A DNA stretch of 64,000 nucleotides. It comes from Megamerina dolium (Eukaryota; Arthropoda; Insecta; Diptera; Megamerinidae). A program made the translations under genes and the position numbers. Of the stretch, positions 23,571 to 35,692 are shown in pieces. A model generated the notes under the pieces. It was not told the DNA's origin. It worked only from the letters and a program-made list of their open reading frames with translations, and did no database searches. The stretch is from the NCBI GenBank assembly GCA_963854835.1, contig OY978525.1, forward strand, positions 26,249,253 through 26,313,252, written 5' to 3'. Numbering within the stretch: the stretch's first letter is position 1; every line of letters starts with the position of its first letter.

Positions 23571-23571
23571 A

Positions 23572-24835
23572 TTTTTATATCCTGCACTCGCAGACAACGG
23601 TATATTGAATTTTGGTACGATATTTGGATTTTATGAAATCGACGGAGATATAGAAAAGTAACTTATAGATTATGTAGATTTTACTTTCCAAGTTGAATTT
23701 ATATATGCTCGTCCATTTCGCTGCTTTTCTCTTCGTTCGTCCGTCTGCCTTCTGGTCGCCTTGGAAAAATATCCCACAATATCTTGAAGAAATATGGAAA
23801 AGGAATTTTGAGACAATATTGCTGGTCAAATTCTGATTGAAAATTGGAAGAGTCGAATGTTTTAGCGAAATTGATTGAGCCTCATCTACTATTTTATGTA
23901 CGTCCCAGAAAAATTTGCTGCTTTGTAAGGCAGCCGATCCATCGTTGATTAAGTGCATAACAATTTAGTGCAAAATGTGTGTGCAACACCTTCTATTTTC
24001 TGTTTGGCACAAGTTCTCATACATATACGATAACAAATTTAGTTCAAAATCAATGTGGCAGCTCCCATACAAATTTACTGGTTTGACCCAATCAAATGTA
24101 TCGCTATTTTTCCCTTAAAAATTTTTATTGCTTCAATATTTTATGAAGAATGGGCGTACTACACCTTTTTTTTCATATAGCTCTCATACAAAGTCACTGA
24201 TTTGATCCAATCAATGTAATGGCTGTATTTTCCTTAGAAACGATTACAGGACAATTATATTTGGTACGTAAATATATATTTTTGAGTTTATATATTTAGT
24301 GAAAAATAGGTGTACTACGCCTTTGTTTTTATACAGCTGTCATGCAAAGATACTGCTTTGACGCACTTTGACGCTGTATTTTCCTTAGAAACGATTACAA
24401 GGCTATTATATTTGGTATGTAAATATATATTTTTTAGTTTATATATTTAGTGAAAAATAGGTGCTTTGACGCACTCATTTCAATGCAAACATATTTGGGA
24501 AAAAATTTGCCCACTATTTTATATAGCTCCCATATAAAATTATTTTTTTTACCCATTCAAATATGTCGATTAAAAATGACTGCAGCACAATTATCATATT
24601 TAGTAAAAGAATCACCTTCCAACGCCCACTACTTCTTAGAGCTCCCATATACAGTCATTGTTTTGATTCGCACAGTATTGTCACTATATGTTCCTTAACA
24701 ATTACTCTAAAACATTCATATTTGGTATATCAATCGATATTTTGGTGGTTAAAATGTTGGTAAAAAATGTCCATAACACGCCGACTATTTTAAATACCTC
24801 CCATGTATTGTCATTTTGGGTACAGGGTACAATTT
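23572..24835 (-). mobile_element. Family A repeat element, minus orientation
   Basis: The plus-strand left end (ttatatcctgcactcgc, 23573) and right end (gggtacagggtacaattt, about 24817-24835) correspond to the tgcagggtata and ttataccctgca termini of the 4.9-kb element, in reverse. Inside are about six units with agctcccatacaaa and gggcgtactac-type motifs. On the minus strand these read tgtatgggagct and gtagtgggcg. The units near 24223 and 24373 are nearly identical and exactly 150 bp apart. The frame at 23575-23958 lies within this repeat and is not a gene. Confidence 0.6.
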
Positions 24836-26399
24836 CGAGTAAATCTTCCAAGATTGACATGCTAACATGGTATTTTTAAGTTGATTATAATTTTTTCTTC
24901 CTACTAAATTTGTACTATATGTATTCTTTTCTACAAACGTCTTTAACGTATCGCTGAGCATGAAAGTGAAATAATACACCATCCTAACGAATACACTAGA
25001 TATCGGTATAATCATAAAATAGCAAAAGAATTATGCTAATATGGTATTAGTGAGAAAATAAACTCAAAATATATTCACATACGTAATATAGTTTATGTCT
25101 GTATAATATGTATAGCACATACACACTGATATCACCCTACGATATTTACTTACTAAACGGGTGTGTGTTGTATGAGTGGATAAATATAAGTGAACATGTA
25201 ACTGAAGTAATGGAGTATGGTTAAAATATTATAGTAGTAACAAATACATTCATACGTATAAGAATGCATTTGATATGGCACTTCAATGGAAAATTTAAGT
25301 GCGTATTAAAACAAGCAGCAAACCATTTAAGTACATAGTACAATGTATACAATGAAACAACCAACAACTAACGAACCTTAACATATGAAGTCAACCGGGT
25401 TAATGGTTGCCCCCATAAGTGAGAAATAACCGCAGCAGATGTAATAAGTGTAGGGATAAAATATAGAATGTACAACTTGCGCTTATACTTATGTACATAT
25501 AGTATATGTGTATGTATATATTTATGTAACTACTGGATTTAATTTCACCATCTACTTATTACATATTACTCATACCACATCGCGCTCTATTTTATATGTA
25601 ACGAGTAATATATGTGCGTTTAGTTTACCTTTTGTTAATGTTTTCAACTCAACGTTGAAAAAAGTCAATTGTTGTAAATAATACTAGAATATCACCTACA
25701 TCAGCAACATCAACAACCGACAACAATGTTGAATAATGTCAATATACATGTAGACAGAGTCATCAAAATGCTCGTACCTATTTGTGTTGAAATAAATGTA
25801 TCATAAACATGAATCTACAATGAAAGTAAGTGCGAGTACATATTCTGAAAATTAAATAAGTTTATTTTCAAAATGAAAGTATATACAATGTAGAGAGAAA
25901 ATAGCAATGAATTAAGGGAATAATGTATGAAGAAATGTACATCTGTGGTAAGATTTGCATCAAATCTTGAAGAAGTTCCACTATCAATTATTTGACATAT
26001 ATTTATTGCGCTGGGGAAAAACTATTGAGCCTCTGTCGAAGAAAAAACTAAGAGGCAATTTTCAGTTAGGCAATTTTGAAGTCACATATGCGCTCTAGTT
26101 CATATCTTATCGAAAAATGTGATTAAATATATACATCATTAGAAACTCAATATCGGCCACAAATATTTGTTGGGGGGGAAAGAAATCTATTATTTTTAAG
26201 CTCATTTCAATGCTTTTTTCAACTGCGTCCGGTTTATGACTTTTCGTCAAATGTGCACTGTTTTATTTTATAATTTGTTGCCATTTTAAAGGTAAGGCCC
26301 TGTTTTCGAAAAACCGGTTAAACTATTTCTAAAACCTCCTGTTAATTGATTTCTAAGAAAGTTTTATGTAAAATAAAAACCAAATGACAATAGTTTAGT
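24836..26399. other. Non-coding AT-rich DNA
   Basis: tatgtacatata and similar microsatellites at about 25490-25530; otherwise no structure or coding similarity noticed. Confidence 0.5.
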
Positions 26400-26760
26400 G
26401 CCATGTCCGGACTATAGAGACTGTGGACTTCCCAACTAAGCTCCCTTAGTTTTAAACAGTTTTTAGTTTTTTTTAGCTTTGTTCTGATTGAACGCAACGC
26501 CACTTATGTTGGCCACTTCTGACCGTTTCTGGTTAACCGTCAGCTTCAAACAGATCTATTGCTGACGATAGAGGTTCAAATTTAGTGTTTGGCCATGTGG
26601 AGAAGCAGTTTATTGGAAGTGATTACTTTCCAATCTCACCAGAAGCATTGCAAAAGCTTCCTGACCGTTAGTCCTGATTTTGGCACCCGTTTGAGCCGCT
26701 CAACTGCACTTTGAGTACGATCCTTTTCACACAATATTGCCGTTAATTTAAAATACTGGA
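26400..26760 (-). pseudogene. mariner-family transposase relic
   Basis: Complement-strand mariner coding text is recognisable: gacttcccaactaagctccc, then gttaaccgtcagcttc, then caatctcaccagaagca, then cttcctgaccgttagtcctg and ttggcacccgtttgagccg. On the minus strand the last part corresponds to the AAQTVAKPGLTARKV-type region preceding the WWDWKG motif. Heavily broken, without termini. Confidence 0.55.
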
Positions 26761-28944
26761 ACGGAATCAACTACACCGAAGTTGTGAGTAATTTCAATAA
26801 AATTGAGCTTCTTTTTGCACATAACAATTGTATGAAAAAATTTCGGAATCGAAATGAGATGGTAGTGTCAACGAGGAAGGTAATACTATGTGTTTGATGA
26901 AATTGAAAGCAAACGTAAATCTATATGTTGATTTCGGGAACTAGTGCGAACAGTAATCCAAGCAGCAGAATGATTGAATAGAACGTTGGCATATTCCATT
27001 ACGAGAACCTCGAAATTTCAAAAGCTCTGCTAGGAAGCTTTAATGAATGCAGTCATGATTTTGCATCATCACAATACCTTCTACCTATAAATTGCCTACC
27101 AGAAAATTATACAATCATGGCTGCAGCTAATCGAACAAAATATATGTCACATCTTTGATCGAACACTTAATCCCTAAACCAATGCCAATACGAACATCTT
27201 AAATACGATTTGAATATGTCAACAATTTTAGTTATTCAGGGAAAATAGCAGAAAATAGCATTTCCATTAAAATTTCAATATATTTATTCAGGTCTTTGGA
27301 CTCTCTGGATCATAAATCATATCAAAATAGTCTGACGCATTTAATGAAGAATCGTTTTTAAGTTTCGGTGTTATTTCCTATTCGCACCTTTTTAGTTAAC
27401 ATTAAAATTTCTTCTCATTTCTCTCTTCCATTTTTGACTCTCTCACATAAATCTGAAACATGGAAATTTCATTATAGAGGAAGCCACAATGTAACGTAAA
27501 CCGAAAGAGCGAGGGTGGGTGCGAGAGAGAAAGAGAGAAGGAGTGAGAGGAATAGTTAGTGTATATGAGACTGCAAATGGCGGTGGTGTGAATGTGATTG
27601 AGCTTAATAAGTATGAACCCGACTGCTATTGATGGGAACAACAATGTCGAAGATGGTAACGATGTTGATGATGATGATGATGGTGATGATCATGATGGCG
27701 ATGCCAATGACGGTGACAATTCGACGTGTCGAAGCATAAAAAGTTTACTGAACTTCCATATTCTTAGTTCTAGGGAAGCGACTACTTAATACTCCTACGT
27801 ATTACCAACTTTCTACTAAAATACAATGACTACTTTCATACAAACTCTGATATTTTCTCTTTCTCTTCATGTTTAATACAACTTTTATTGCGGGTAAGTT
27901 TCTTATTTATATTGTTGTTTTTGTTGTTATTGTTATTATTGTTGTTGTTGCTGCTGCTGTTGTTGTTACTTCACCTGAAATGTGTGTTGTCCTCGTCGTG
28001 GTAATGTTTAACGAGCACAACAAATGTGAAAATATAAATTGTTTGCACAAGTACGAGTCCTTACATACAATGTTCGTATAAAAATACAAGTATATGCTGA
28101 TAAATGTATATAAAAGTTACTTGTGCTCCTCAAAGATTTTTTACACAAGTTCATATATATATATACAAGCTTAGGTAGATATAGAAATCTGAGCGTATAG
28201 TGAAGTAAGGGAAAAAAAAGTGAAAATCAAAAGGATATGTTTGGCAACTTAGCTTCACATACGCACACATATACGTACCAAAATATGTATTGTATATAAA
28301 AAATACATATATACACGTACACGCTCAAATAAACACATCACAAGTAAGTGTACAGCAGCAGTGCACATAAACTACATCATACTCAAAAACACAAACACAC
28401 ACCCCACCCACAATTATTGACGACTTCTTCGAAACCACAAAATATGTGGTAAAAATATTTGTGCAACGTGTGTGACATGTACAACGCGTATTATATACGC
28501 ACACGTATTCATACAAATAATTTAATCAGTTTAACTTGATTTTTTTTCTATATTTTTTCTTCATTTTTTTTTTTATAAGAATTTTTTTCTGCGCTACAAT
28601 ATAGTTAATAGGCAGCATGCGTGTTTGTGTGTGTGTGCAAACGTGTAAAATAAACCATTTCATTTGTTCGCAATGGCTGGAGATGAGAAGTAGGAGGAAA
28701 AACAATAAAGTGTGTAAATAAGTACCCGTACAAACTGAAGCACACACACACACACACACACACTTGATATATTGGCATGGATACACGTACATTAATATGG
28801 GTTAAATTGTATATAACAAAATTTTGATTACCTGTCTCAGCGAAAAATCTAATTTTTGAATAATTGTAAGTATTGCTTTTCATGGAAGCATAAAGAAATT
28901 CTTAATTTGAACCCGCTTACATTTCAGTTTTAACAGTCAATGTA
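26761..28944. other. Non-coding DNA rich in microsatellites
   Basis: Includes gagagagaaagagagaag (about 27522), a GAT-rich stretch at about 27660-27715, (ttg)n with gctgctgctg at about 27905-27970, catatata-type runs at about 28150-28330 and the (CA)n listed separately. The Asp-rich frame at 27598-27789 is the GAT microsatellite, not a gene. Confidence 0.55.
28741..28762. repeat. (CA)n microsatellite
   Basis: Eleven consecutive CA dinucleotides. A (GT)n run lies at about 28621-28637, so the two can pair. Confidence 0.9.
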
Positions 28945-29990
28945 AAATCGTCAATTTTGTAGGGGACCTCCTCTAAGAAGTGGAGTTACGAGATAAGCAT
29001 GTGTAGAGAAAATTTTGAGGAGGAAATTAATGGGAGTAGGTTATATATTTCACTGCGTTTATGGGTGATTCGTGGGCTGCTATTGCCATTTTTGAAGGCT
29101 TTTTTTTGGTTCTGTTCTGAGGTACTGAGTAAATGTTGGGAAAAAAATATTTATGGGGGTTAGTCATACATATTACCGCTCTAGAGGCTATTTCTGTTCA
29201 GTTATGGACTTACTTGTCGATTTTTAAAACTTTTTGTGTTAATTTTGTATGAGAGTCCCCTTAAGAAATAAAGATAGAGAATAAATATGCTCAAAATAAG
29301 TGAATAGATGTTGACGAGGAAAAATTATTGGGGTCGGTTAAACATTTGATGGCTCTGCAGGCGATATCTGTTTAGTTTTAGGGTAATTTGCAGATTTTCA
29401 TATGTTTTCATATTCATTTTGTATATGAATCCCCTTAAGACATGGACATATTAATTAACTATATTGAGGTGGAAAAATAAATGGAGCGTCATTTGACTGC
29501 TTTAGAGTTGAATTCTATTCAGTAATGGGCTCATTTGCCGATTTTCAGATGTTTTTGTCATCATTTTATATGGGAACCCTCTTAAAGAATTGAAATAGGA
29601 GACAACTATGTTCAGAAGAAATGATGAGAAAGAAAAATTAATGGGAATCAGTCATACCTTCCATCACTCTCTCTCTCTCTACCACTTAAGGAGATTTTCG
29701 TACGAAAAGTATATGAAATCACATGAAAATCAACGAATGGCCCCAATAATCGCTTCTAAAACGGTGAAATATATGACTGACCGACATTGACTAATTTTAC
29801 CATTTCAATATTTCTTTCGTTCATCTTTGTTCTTCTTCATACCTGCACCCATTAACTAGGCCCCCATACAAAATTAAAGGGATTCCTAAAAGCGGATTCA
29901 AAGTATGAATTTCTATATGCATCCTTGGAAAGAAATGCTTGAAATTATCTAAATTTTATGTTTTTCCCTCAGCCATTTAGTCAAAATGCC
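28945..29990. repeat. Family B fold-back array: about four plus units, then minus units
   Basis: Plus units are marked by ttttgtaggggacctcc (28957), ctagaggctatttctg, ttttgtatgagagtcccctt and ccgattttcagatgttttt, running to about 29680. From about 29690 the orientation flips. The minus strand reads ggtcagtcatatatttcacc, gttttagaagcgattattgg and ttaattttgtatgggggcc back toward the junction. So the array is a long imperfect inverted repeat with tandem subunits. Confidence 0.65.
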
Positions 29991-30634
29991 AAAATGCTAC
30001 TCCATATAATTTAACACGTTTTAATGTACGTATATTACATTGTATAACATGATGCCTAAAATTATGCTACATATATATGAAGTTACTCATAAACACAGAC
30101 ACACTCTCGCACCCACTCAACTTTAACTGTTTGCACAAGTAATTGGAAAAATTCGCTACTGTGTGACACATTCAATGTTGGCTCAATAGTCGAAAAACAG
30201 CAACAATAGTTATAATAATCATAGAATAGCAACAACAATAATAAGAATAAACAACAGCAGTTAGTCACAGTAAGTTACTTCAACAAATAAATGACATGAC
30301 AAAGCAAACAACGAGAAGGATAGCATGTTCCTCTCTTTCTATCTTTTTTTCTCTTTTAATCAACATAATGCACGGTGACATGTTCCTAAAAGAAGCTGTA
30401 ATCAAAAATATGTAGCAAAATAGATGCGATTTTAATTAAATTTGATACTTAAAATTACAGGGTGCGATAAAATTGGTTCAATCCCCGGGATTCCAAGAAT
30501 CACCCATATAGATCGATCAGTTTTAGGAGGTAACAACTTGTCACTTTCTTTTTAGCAGGTAACAATTCCTAATACCGATTTGGTATTTTTTTTTTTTTAT
30601 TGGATTTGATAGAATATTTGAAAAAAGATTTGAT
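29991..30634. other. Non-coding AT-rich DNA
   Basis: CAACAATA-type repeats near 30200-30260 and a T run just before the SINE. No exon recognised. Confidence 0.5.
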
Positions 30635-30990
30635 GGTGCCGTAGCTCAGTGGTTAGTGTGTTCGCCTTCTGATCTGTAGATCGTGGTTCAATACCCGGCT
30701 GATGCATAACAAATTTAATATCGAAAAGATTTTTCTTTCGAACGGTACCCACCTGTCGGCAAGCAATTGGCAATTCTTCCGACAGTAACAACTTGCCATG
30801 AAAAAGCTTCTAAAAAGAACTCTGTGACAAAGCTCAGAAAAAGTGATGTCACAAGTGTTCTGCCATTCGGAACCGGCTAAAATAAGTAGGTCCATTCTAA
30901 TACTGTCCAAAATTTAAGACGCACAACAGTAATGGAAGAGAAGCTCGGCCAATGAGGCCTTTGGGACTTTAAGTGCCACATATTAATTTT
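30635..30990 (+). mobile_element. tRNA-derived SINE, best-preserved copy
   Basis: The head ggtgccgtagctcagtggtt carries a canonical A box, and gtggttcaatacccgg at about 30684 carries the B box. Together they form an internal RNA polymerase III promoter. If folded as a tRNA, the anticodon position would read TCT, but the arms no longer pair well. The body has cgaacggtacccacctgtcg, caattcttccgacag, tgacaaagctcagaaaaagt and ggaaccggctaaaataag. It ends with cctttgggactttaagtgcc, acatattaa and a T run. Length is about 350 bp. It serves as reference for the other copies in the window. Confidence 0.85.
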
Positions 30991-33269
30991 TTTTTTGGAC
31001 AAAGAAATATTGAAACATTTTCTTTGTATGTATTATGCTCATATTTGTGAATAAATATAGTTTGACATTTACTCAAAAGTAGGAATGTGCGATTAATCAT
31101 TTAGTCGAAAAATTTAATTATTCAAAATTGTTAATTAATGAATTATTCGATTAATGAAAGAAGAAATTATTCGATTATTTATGATTTTGAATATTCGAAA
31201 ATTGAAATTATTCTATTAATTAGAATTTTAATTAAACAGAATAAAATTACACTAGTCGACAGAAAAAAAGTAACTGAATAATAGTATGTTTTCTACACCA
31301 AGTTTGGCTCGCTGAACAAGAAAATGGCATTTATAGCAGCATTTTCAAGATATTCGCGAAAAACGTATTTTTTTGCACTTTTTTCAGTTAGTGGAAAAAA
31401 GTTCAAAAACATTTAGCCATATACCATGATTTGCACCATGATTTATAACGATCGGATTAAATTTGACTGAGTTATATACTTCTTTGGAGAAATGAATGAT
31501 GGCATTTTTCGTTTTCAGCAACTCAAGGTGTGTCTAGAAAATATACATTTTTAAGGTACTCGTAAATGAGGAAGAAATTGTCGAGTAGTGTTATTTGAAT
31601 AAAATATTTAACATATTTATAATGTTTTTCCAATACAAAGTAGACTTCCATATAGCTACGACTATGAGAAATTTTTATTTCTAAATAAAATTATAATAAA
31701 TAAAAATTAAAAATATTTTGAGTAATCAAAATTCTGATTAATCAAATAATTTCCATTTTGATTAATCAAAATAATTGATTAATCGATTAATTAATATTTT
31801 AATTTGAATCATCGACCTTAAGAATTAATAGAAATTAATTATGTACAAGTTTTAAATGAAATTGTGGACAATGCTTGGCTGAAATTACTCTTTTGCGCCT
31901 GGCATAAACTTGTGATTAAGTTTAAACGATATATTTGACCATTTTGGTTACCGGAACACTTAGAGGTAACTCCTTTTTACTACATACAGTATTTCTACAC
32001 CTTTACATCTCTTACGGATATTTTGTCTTATTCATCTTTTTCTTCTTCTACTACGACTTTTTCTTCTACCTCTTCTTCTTCTTCTTCATTATAACCATGT
32101 GCGTTAGAAAGCGTATACATGGTCCACTCAAAATAATTGAGCACATTTTGATGACAATGTTGGTGATTATAACGATGATGATGTTAATATTTTTTGATAG
32201 TTTAAGTTGACTTTTTTGTTGTTGTTATTATATTATGTAGGTGTATATGTTGTCATAGTAGCAGCGAAATCATTATGAATATTATTATTATTATTATTAT
32301 TATTATTGTGAGAGCAAGTGGCGATAATAGCATTGACTTTATTGAATTTTCTTTTATTCTTATAACGAGATGATGCGCTATGTCACATTTCGGTCACAGC
32401 CATGTTGCTCTAATGATGCGTGCTCATGCAAAGTACGTAGAAGGTAGTCTAAACATGGTGTCTTCTTCCTTTTTTGTTATTATTATTATTGGTGATGTTC
32501 GTTTTTCTGTTTTGTATTATGGGATTTGAATTTTATTTGTTCAATTAAAAGCAAGAGAGCAAAAATAAACATTTTTTTTTTTAATTTTACCAAGTTATGT
32601 AAATGGTTATGATCTCTTTTACGTTTTTATTATTTTTTTAGGCCAGGTAATATTGAAAGGTACTACACAGGTAATTTGAAAGGTGTTGCAAAATGATATT
32701 TAAAATGTTATGAACAATTTTATAAATGATAAGATGGCAGAAGCTGTAATATAATTGTGTTGTTTTACATTTTAATTATTCGAATAAAGGAATAATAAGT
32801 TCAAGAACCCTTTGAGTTTCATTGAAATGTTTGTTTTAATAGATGTGCTCAATAGTTCAACAACTTGAATTTATATTTACTGCTCGAGCTAAATCAGTAA
32901 CAGTGTGTGACACAGAGAAACAAAAAATTGCAAACACTTTTCAAGAGATCCTCTAGAGCCAATACTTTTTGATAATCTGAAAAAGATAGTTAAAAATCAC
33001 ACAATTTTTTAATCTATTATAATTAGCAAAAGCTTCTGGCTACCAGTGTAAAAATGTGAAAACTTAGAAAAAAACTAAATCTAGTATTTTTCTAATTTTT
33101 CAGGTGTAGTAAAAATTAATCCATTATTTGTGCATGAAATTTTGAAATTTCTTAAGCTAATTACAATATGCCTCGTAGGAACCCTCTCTATTGTCAAAAA
33201 AAAGCTGGTGTAGTCGATCTATATAAACATCTCTTAAGGCGAATTTTTTCATAGCAAAATAATTCGCCA
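30991..33269. other. Non-coding AT-rich DNA with (ATT)n
   Basis: Contains the ATTAATCGATTA-flanked segment listed separately, pyrimidine-rich ttcttcttcttctac runs at about 32040-32090 and an (att)n microsatellite at about 32279-32306. No exon recognised. Confidence 0.5.
31085..31810. repeat. AT-rich segment bounded by ATTAATCGATTA-type clusters
   Basis: gcgattaatcatttagtcga and many attattcgattaat words at 31088-31220 are mirrored by attaatcaaaataattgatt and aatcgattaattaat at 31730-31798. The roughly 500-bp interior has no coding sequence. Clustered palindromic words at both ends suggest a MITE-like element, but exact termini and a target-site duplication are not visible. Confidence 0.4.
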
Positions 33270-33785
33270 TAAACAGGAACAGGTGTCAATCACTTGATAC
33301 CAGATCTAGACTATAAGGTGGATACTTAGAAAGTTGCAAGAGTTTCTGGTGAGTCACTACAGATGTATATGGGCTGGCGTTGTGCCGATTCCTCTCCTAT
33401 TGGCTGCTTACTGGCTGCTTTTGGGCGATTGCATCCTTAAAACGGTCCAATTGTTGACAGTAATGATCCGAATTAAGAGTTTAGACATAGGGGAATAGTT
33501 CCCAATCTTATTAAACACACATCAGAACCTTCCTGACCGTTTATCCTGGCTTAGCCACCGTTTGCGCCGGCACACCGCTCCTCAACGACGACCGTTTTCA
33601 CTTGACGTTGTCTTCAGTGACCTACTTTTTATGACCAGTCAATATACATTTCAGAAATTGGTCGATTTCGTTGCGATTCAACAGCGATGAAAGCTCGGTA
33701 TGAGATTGTGTTTACGTTAACTTGTGTGGCACCCATACATCAAGCATCTTTTTGTATCCAGCTTTATGTAAGTGGAACTGTGCTT
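33270..33785 (-). pseudogene. mariner-family transposase relic
   Basis: The minus strand from about 33752 reads LDVWVPHKLT, then LLNRNEIDQFLKCILTGHKK, then QTVAKPG and VRKVLMC. These match the mariner order VPHELT, LLKRNE..PFLKRM.TGDEKW, TVAKPGLTARKVLLC. The first catalytic Asp after the TG dipeptide is His, and several stops interrupt the frame. Further C-terminal coding continues to about 33290 (ggcgttgtgccgattcctct corresponds to the QDNARPHT-type region with changes). Inactive fossil; terminal repeats not found. Confidence 0.75.
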
Positions 33786-35019
33786 ATATGATAGTTGGAC
33801 TTTGCGGCTTTCACGGTTTTATCGACATTTTCTATAATTGGCCTTCCTGAAGGTAATGCATTTTTGATATCAAAAAAACGGATACAGAATCGGCAAAAAA
33901 AAAATTGCACACAATTTGCTGTTACAATATCAGAAATATAAACACTATTCATATTTTTAGCCCTCTAGTTCGAGTTTTTACCTTTATCGAAGAAAAACTA
34001 TAAAATATGTCGTATTTTCTCTTTGCTGGTTTTCATCTTTGACAACTGATTCATCAAGTATGCATATTTTTTTTTAAGATACAAATGTAAAAAACACAAT
34101 TTGAATTCATAATGACATTATTTACACTTTTATCTCACCTAAACACTTGTGTTTTAAATATTCAATTATTTACAAGAGATTTTTATGGCAGTTCATTACT
34201 AATCAGTTCCAAATGCAACCCTGTAAACATGTACATCGAGCAATATTATCAGAATTCAAGAAATAGCTACGTCAACTTCGATTGGATTATAGTTTAAAGT
34301 CATTACTGTTGCAAGTGTAGTATCGTAGCAAAACCATGGAAGCACTGCCAACTCAACATTTCATGCACTACAATTTCCCCAATGTTCAGTGGAAGATTCA
34401 AACAATGAAAACAATGAAATTCATTGCACTCTAGTGACCCTTCTGTTACTGAGTACATGCTGTTGTTGACAATTGTGAGCAAGCTCAATTGTTGTGTGCT
34501 ATTTGCTATTATTTTATTAAAGGTGTCGGTTGCAGCATTGTTCTTCCTGGTGTAGTAGTGCTATATTGTAAAGCTACTGCTGCTGCTAGCTAGTAAATCT
34601 CCAGTTGCCAATTGTTTTGCTGCTGCCATTTATTTTATTCTGCTATGGACGTATGTAATATCCATTACTTATTTATCTTCTTCATTCTAGTCTATATTAA
34701 TAATGAGTTTAATGCATATACATATAAGTGGTATTCACTATATTGTACATATGATTTTGCAAAATTACAAAAGAGCAACTATTTCTAATGAATTTCGAAC
34801 GAAATTTTCTCAAATTTAATTTGTTATAATCTTTCGCAAGACCATATGACCGGATCTTGAGTTTCACTGTAGAATTCATATTAAAGGTTATTCACTAAAA
34901 AATTTTAATATGGGGCTATTAACAGACTAAAAAGGCGTGCTATAATAACATAATAGGAAGTATTGCCATATCCATATATTATTTCCCAGTTTGCCGTAAT
35001 TCTCATGAATTCTTACTGT
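33786..35019. other. Non-coding AT-rich DNA
   Basis: GCTGCTGCTGCTAGC-type microsatellite near 34575; otherwise nothing recognised. Confidence 0.5.
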
Positions 35020-35084
35020 TTGAAAGATCTACGATTCATACACAGAAGACCAATGTACTAACTACTTAAGATATGGCACCCAAC
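35020..35084 (-). mobile_element. SINE head remnant
   Basis: On the minus strand gtgccatatcttaagtagtt and gtacattggtcttctgtgta resemble the head of the SINE family (gtgccgtagctcagtggtt, gtgttcgccttct). A worn B box (tgaatcgtagatc) follows. Only the head is detectable. Confidence 0.4.
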
Positions 35085-35244
35085 TGTACGTAACAGACTT
35101 TAAATAGCCACGGCGTTTTGGAGATAGATTCACGCTGGCAATAACTACAATCTTGCAGCTAACATATTTTGCACGGACGGACAAAGTTGCTGACACCATC
35201 AATATCTTACAGTACGGATCTCGACGGTCCAACCTTCGGTTAAT

Positions 35245-35692
35245 AGCCTAGACAGACGGCAGCCTAATTCCGCATTACCGGCGCACTTAATCCGAATAAA
35301 ATATTAACCTGACAGACGGCAGTATTGCGGATTAACTAAATGGCTGATTGCTGTTTTATTAGGTCTGCTCACTTACATTACTATCACTATCAATTTCTGT
35401 CATTCGTCACTCTCGATATGAGAAAATCTACAAGAAGTACGTGAACTGAAAACTAGCAGAAACTTGTAAATTGACATTCACAGTTCGTAATTGACACCTA
35501 ATATTTTGTAAAATGGATCGAGAAAAATTCACAATATAAAATTTTCAGCAGTGTTGCCATCGCAAATTGCCCTAATCCTCTTTTATTTTGAGAATTAACT
35601 CATAGAGTTAATGCGGAGTTAGCTGCAGTTAATGCCCGAGTTAATTCGAATTAACTCGGTAATCCGGAATTAGGCTGCGGTCTGTCTATGCT
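35245..35692. mobile_element. MITE with about 36-bp terminal inverted repeats
   Basis: The left end agcctagacagacggcag, continuing cctaattccgcattaccg, matches the complement of the right end (agcatagacagaccgcag, cctaattccggattaccg) at 33 of 36 positions. A second copy of the gacagacggcag motif sits inside at about 35311, and several gagttaat words lie inside the right end, so the ends carry subrepeats. Total length is 448 bp with no coding sequence. A target-site duplication is not clear. Confidence 0.75.

Noticed and set aside
23575..23958. 127-codon minus-strand frame
   Set aside because: Lies inside a family A element next to its terminus; repeat sequence, not a gene.
27598..27789. Asp-rich 63-codon frame
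   Set aside because: Translation of a GAT/GAC microsatellite.
30635..30710. tRNA gene
   Set aside because: A and B boxes are present but the acceptor and anticodon arms do not pair, and the head is fused to a SINE body found in other copies.
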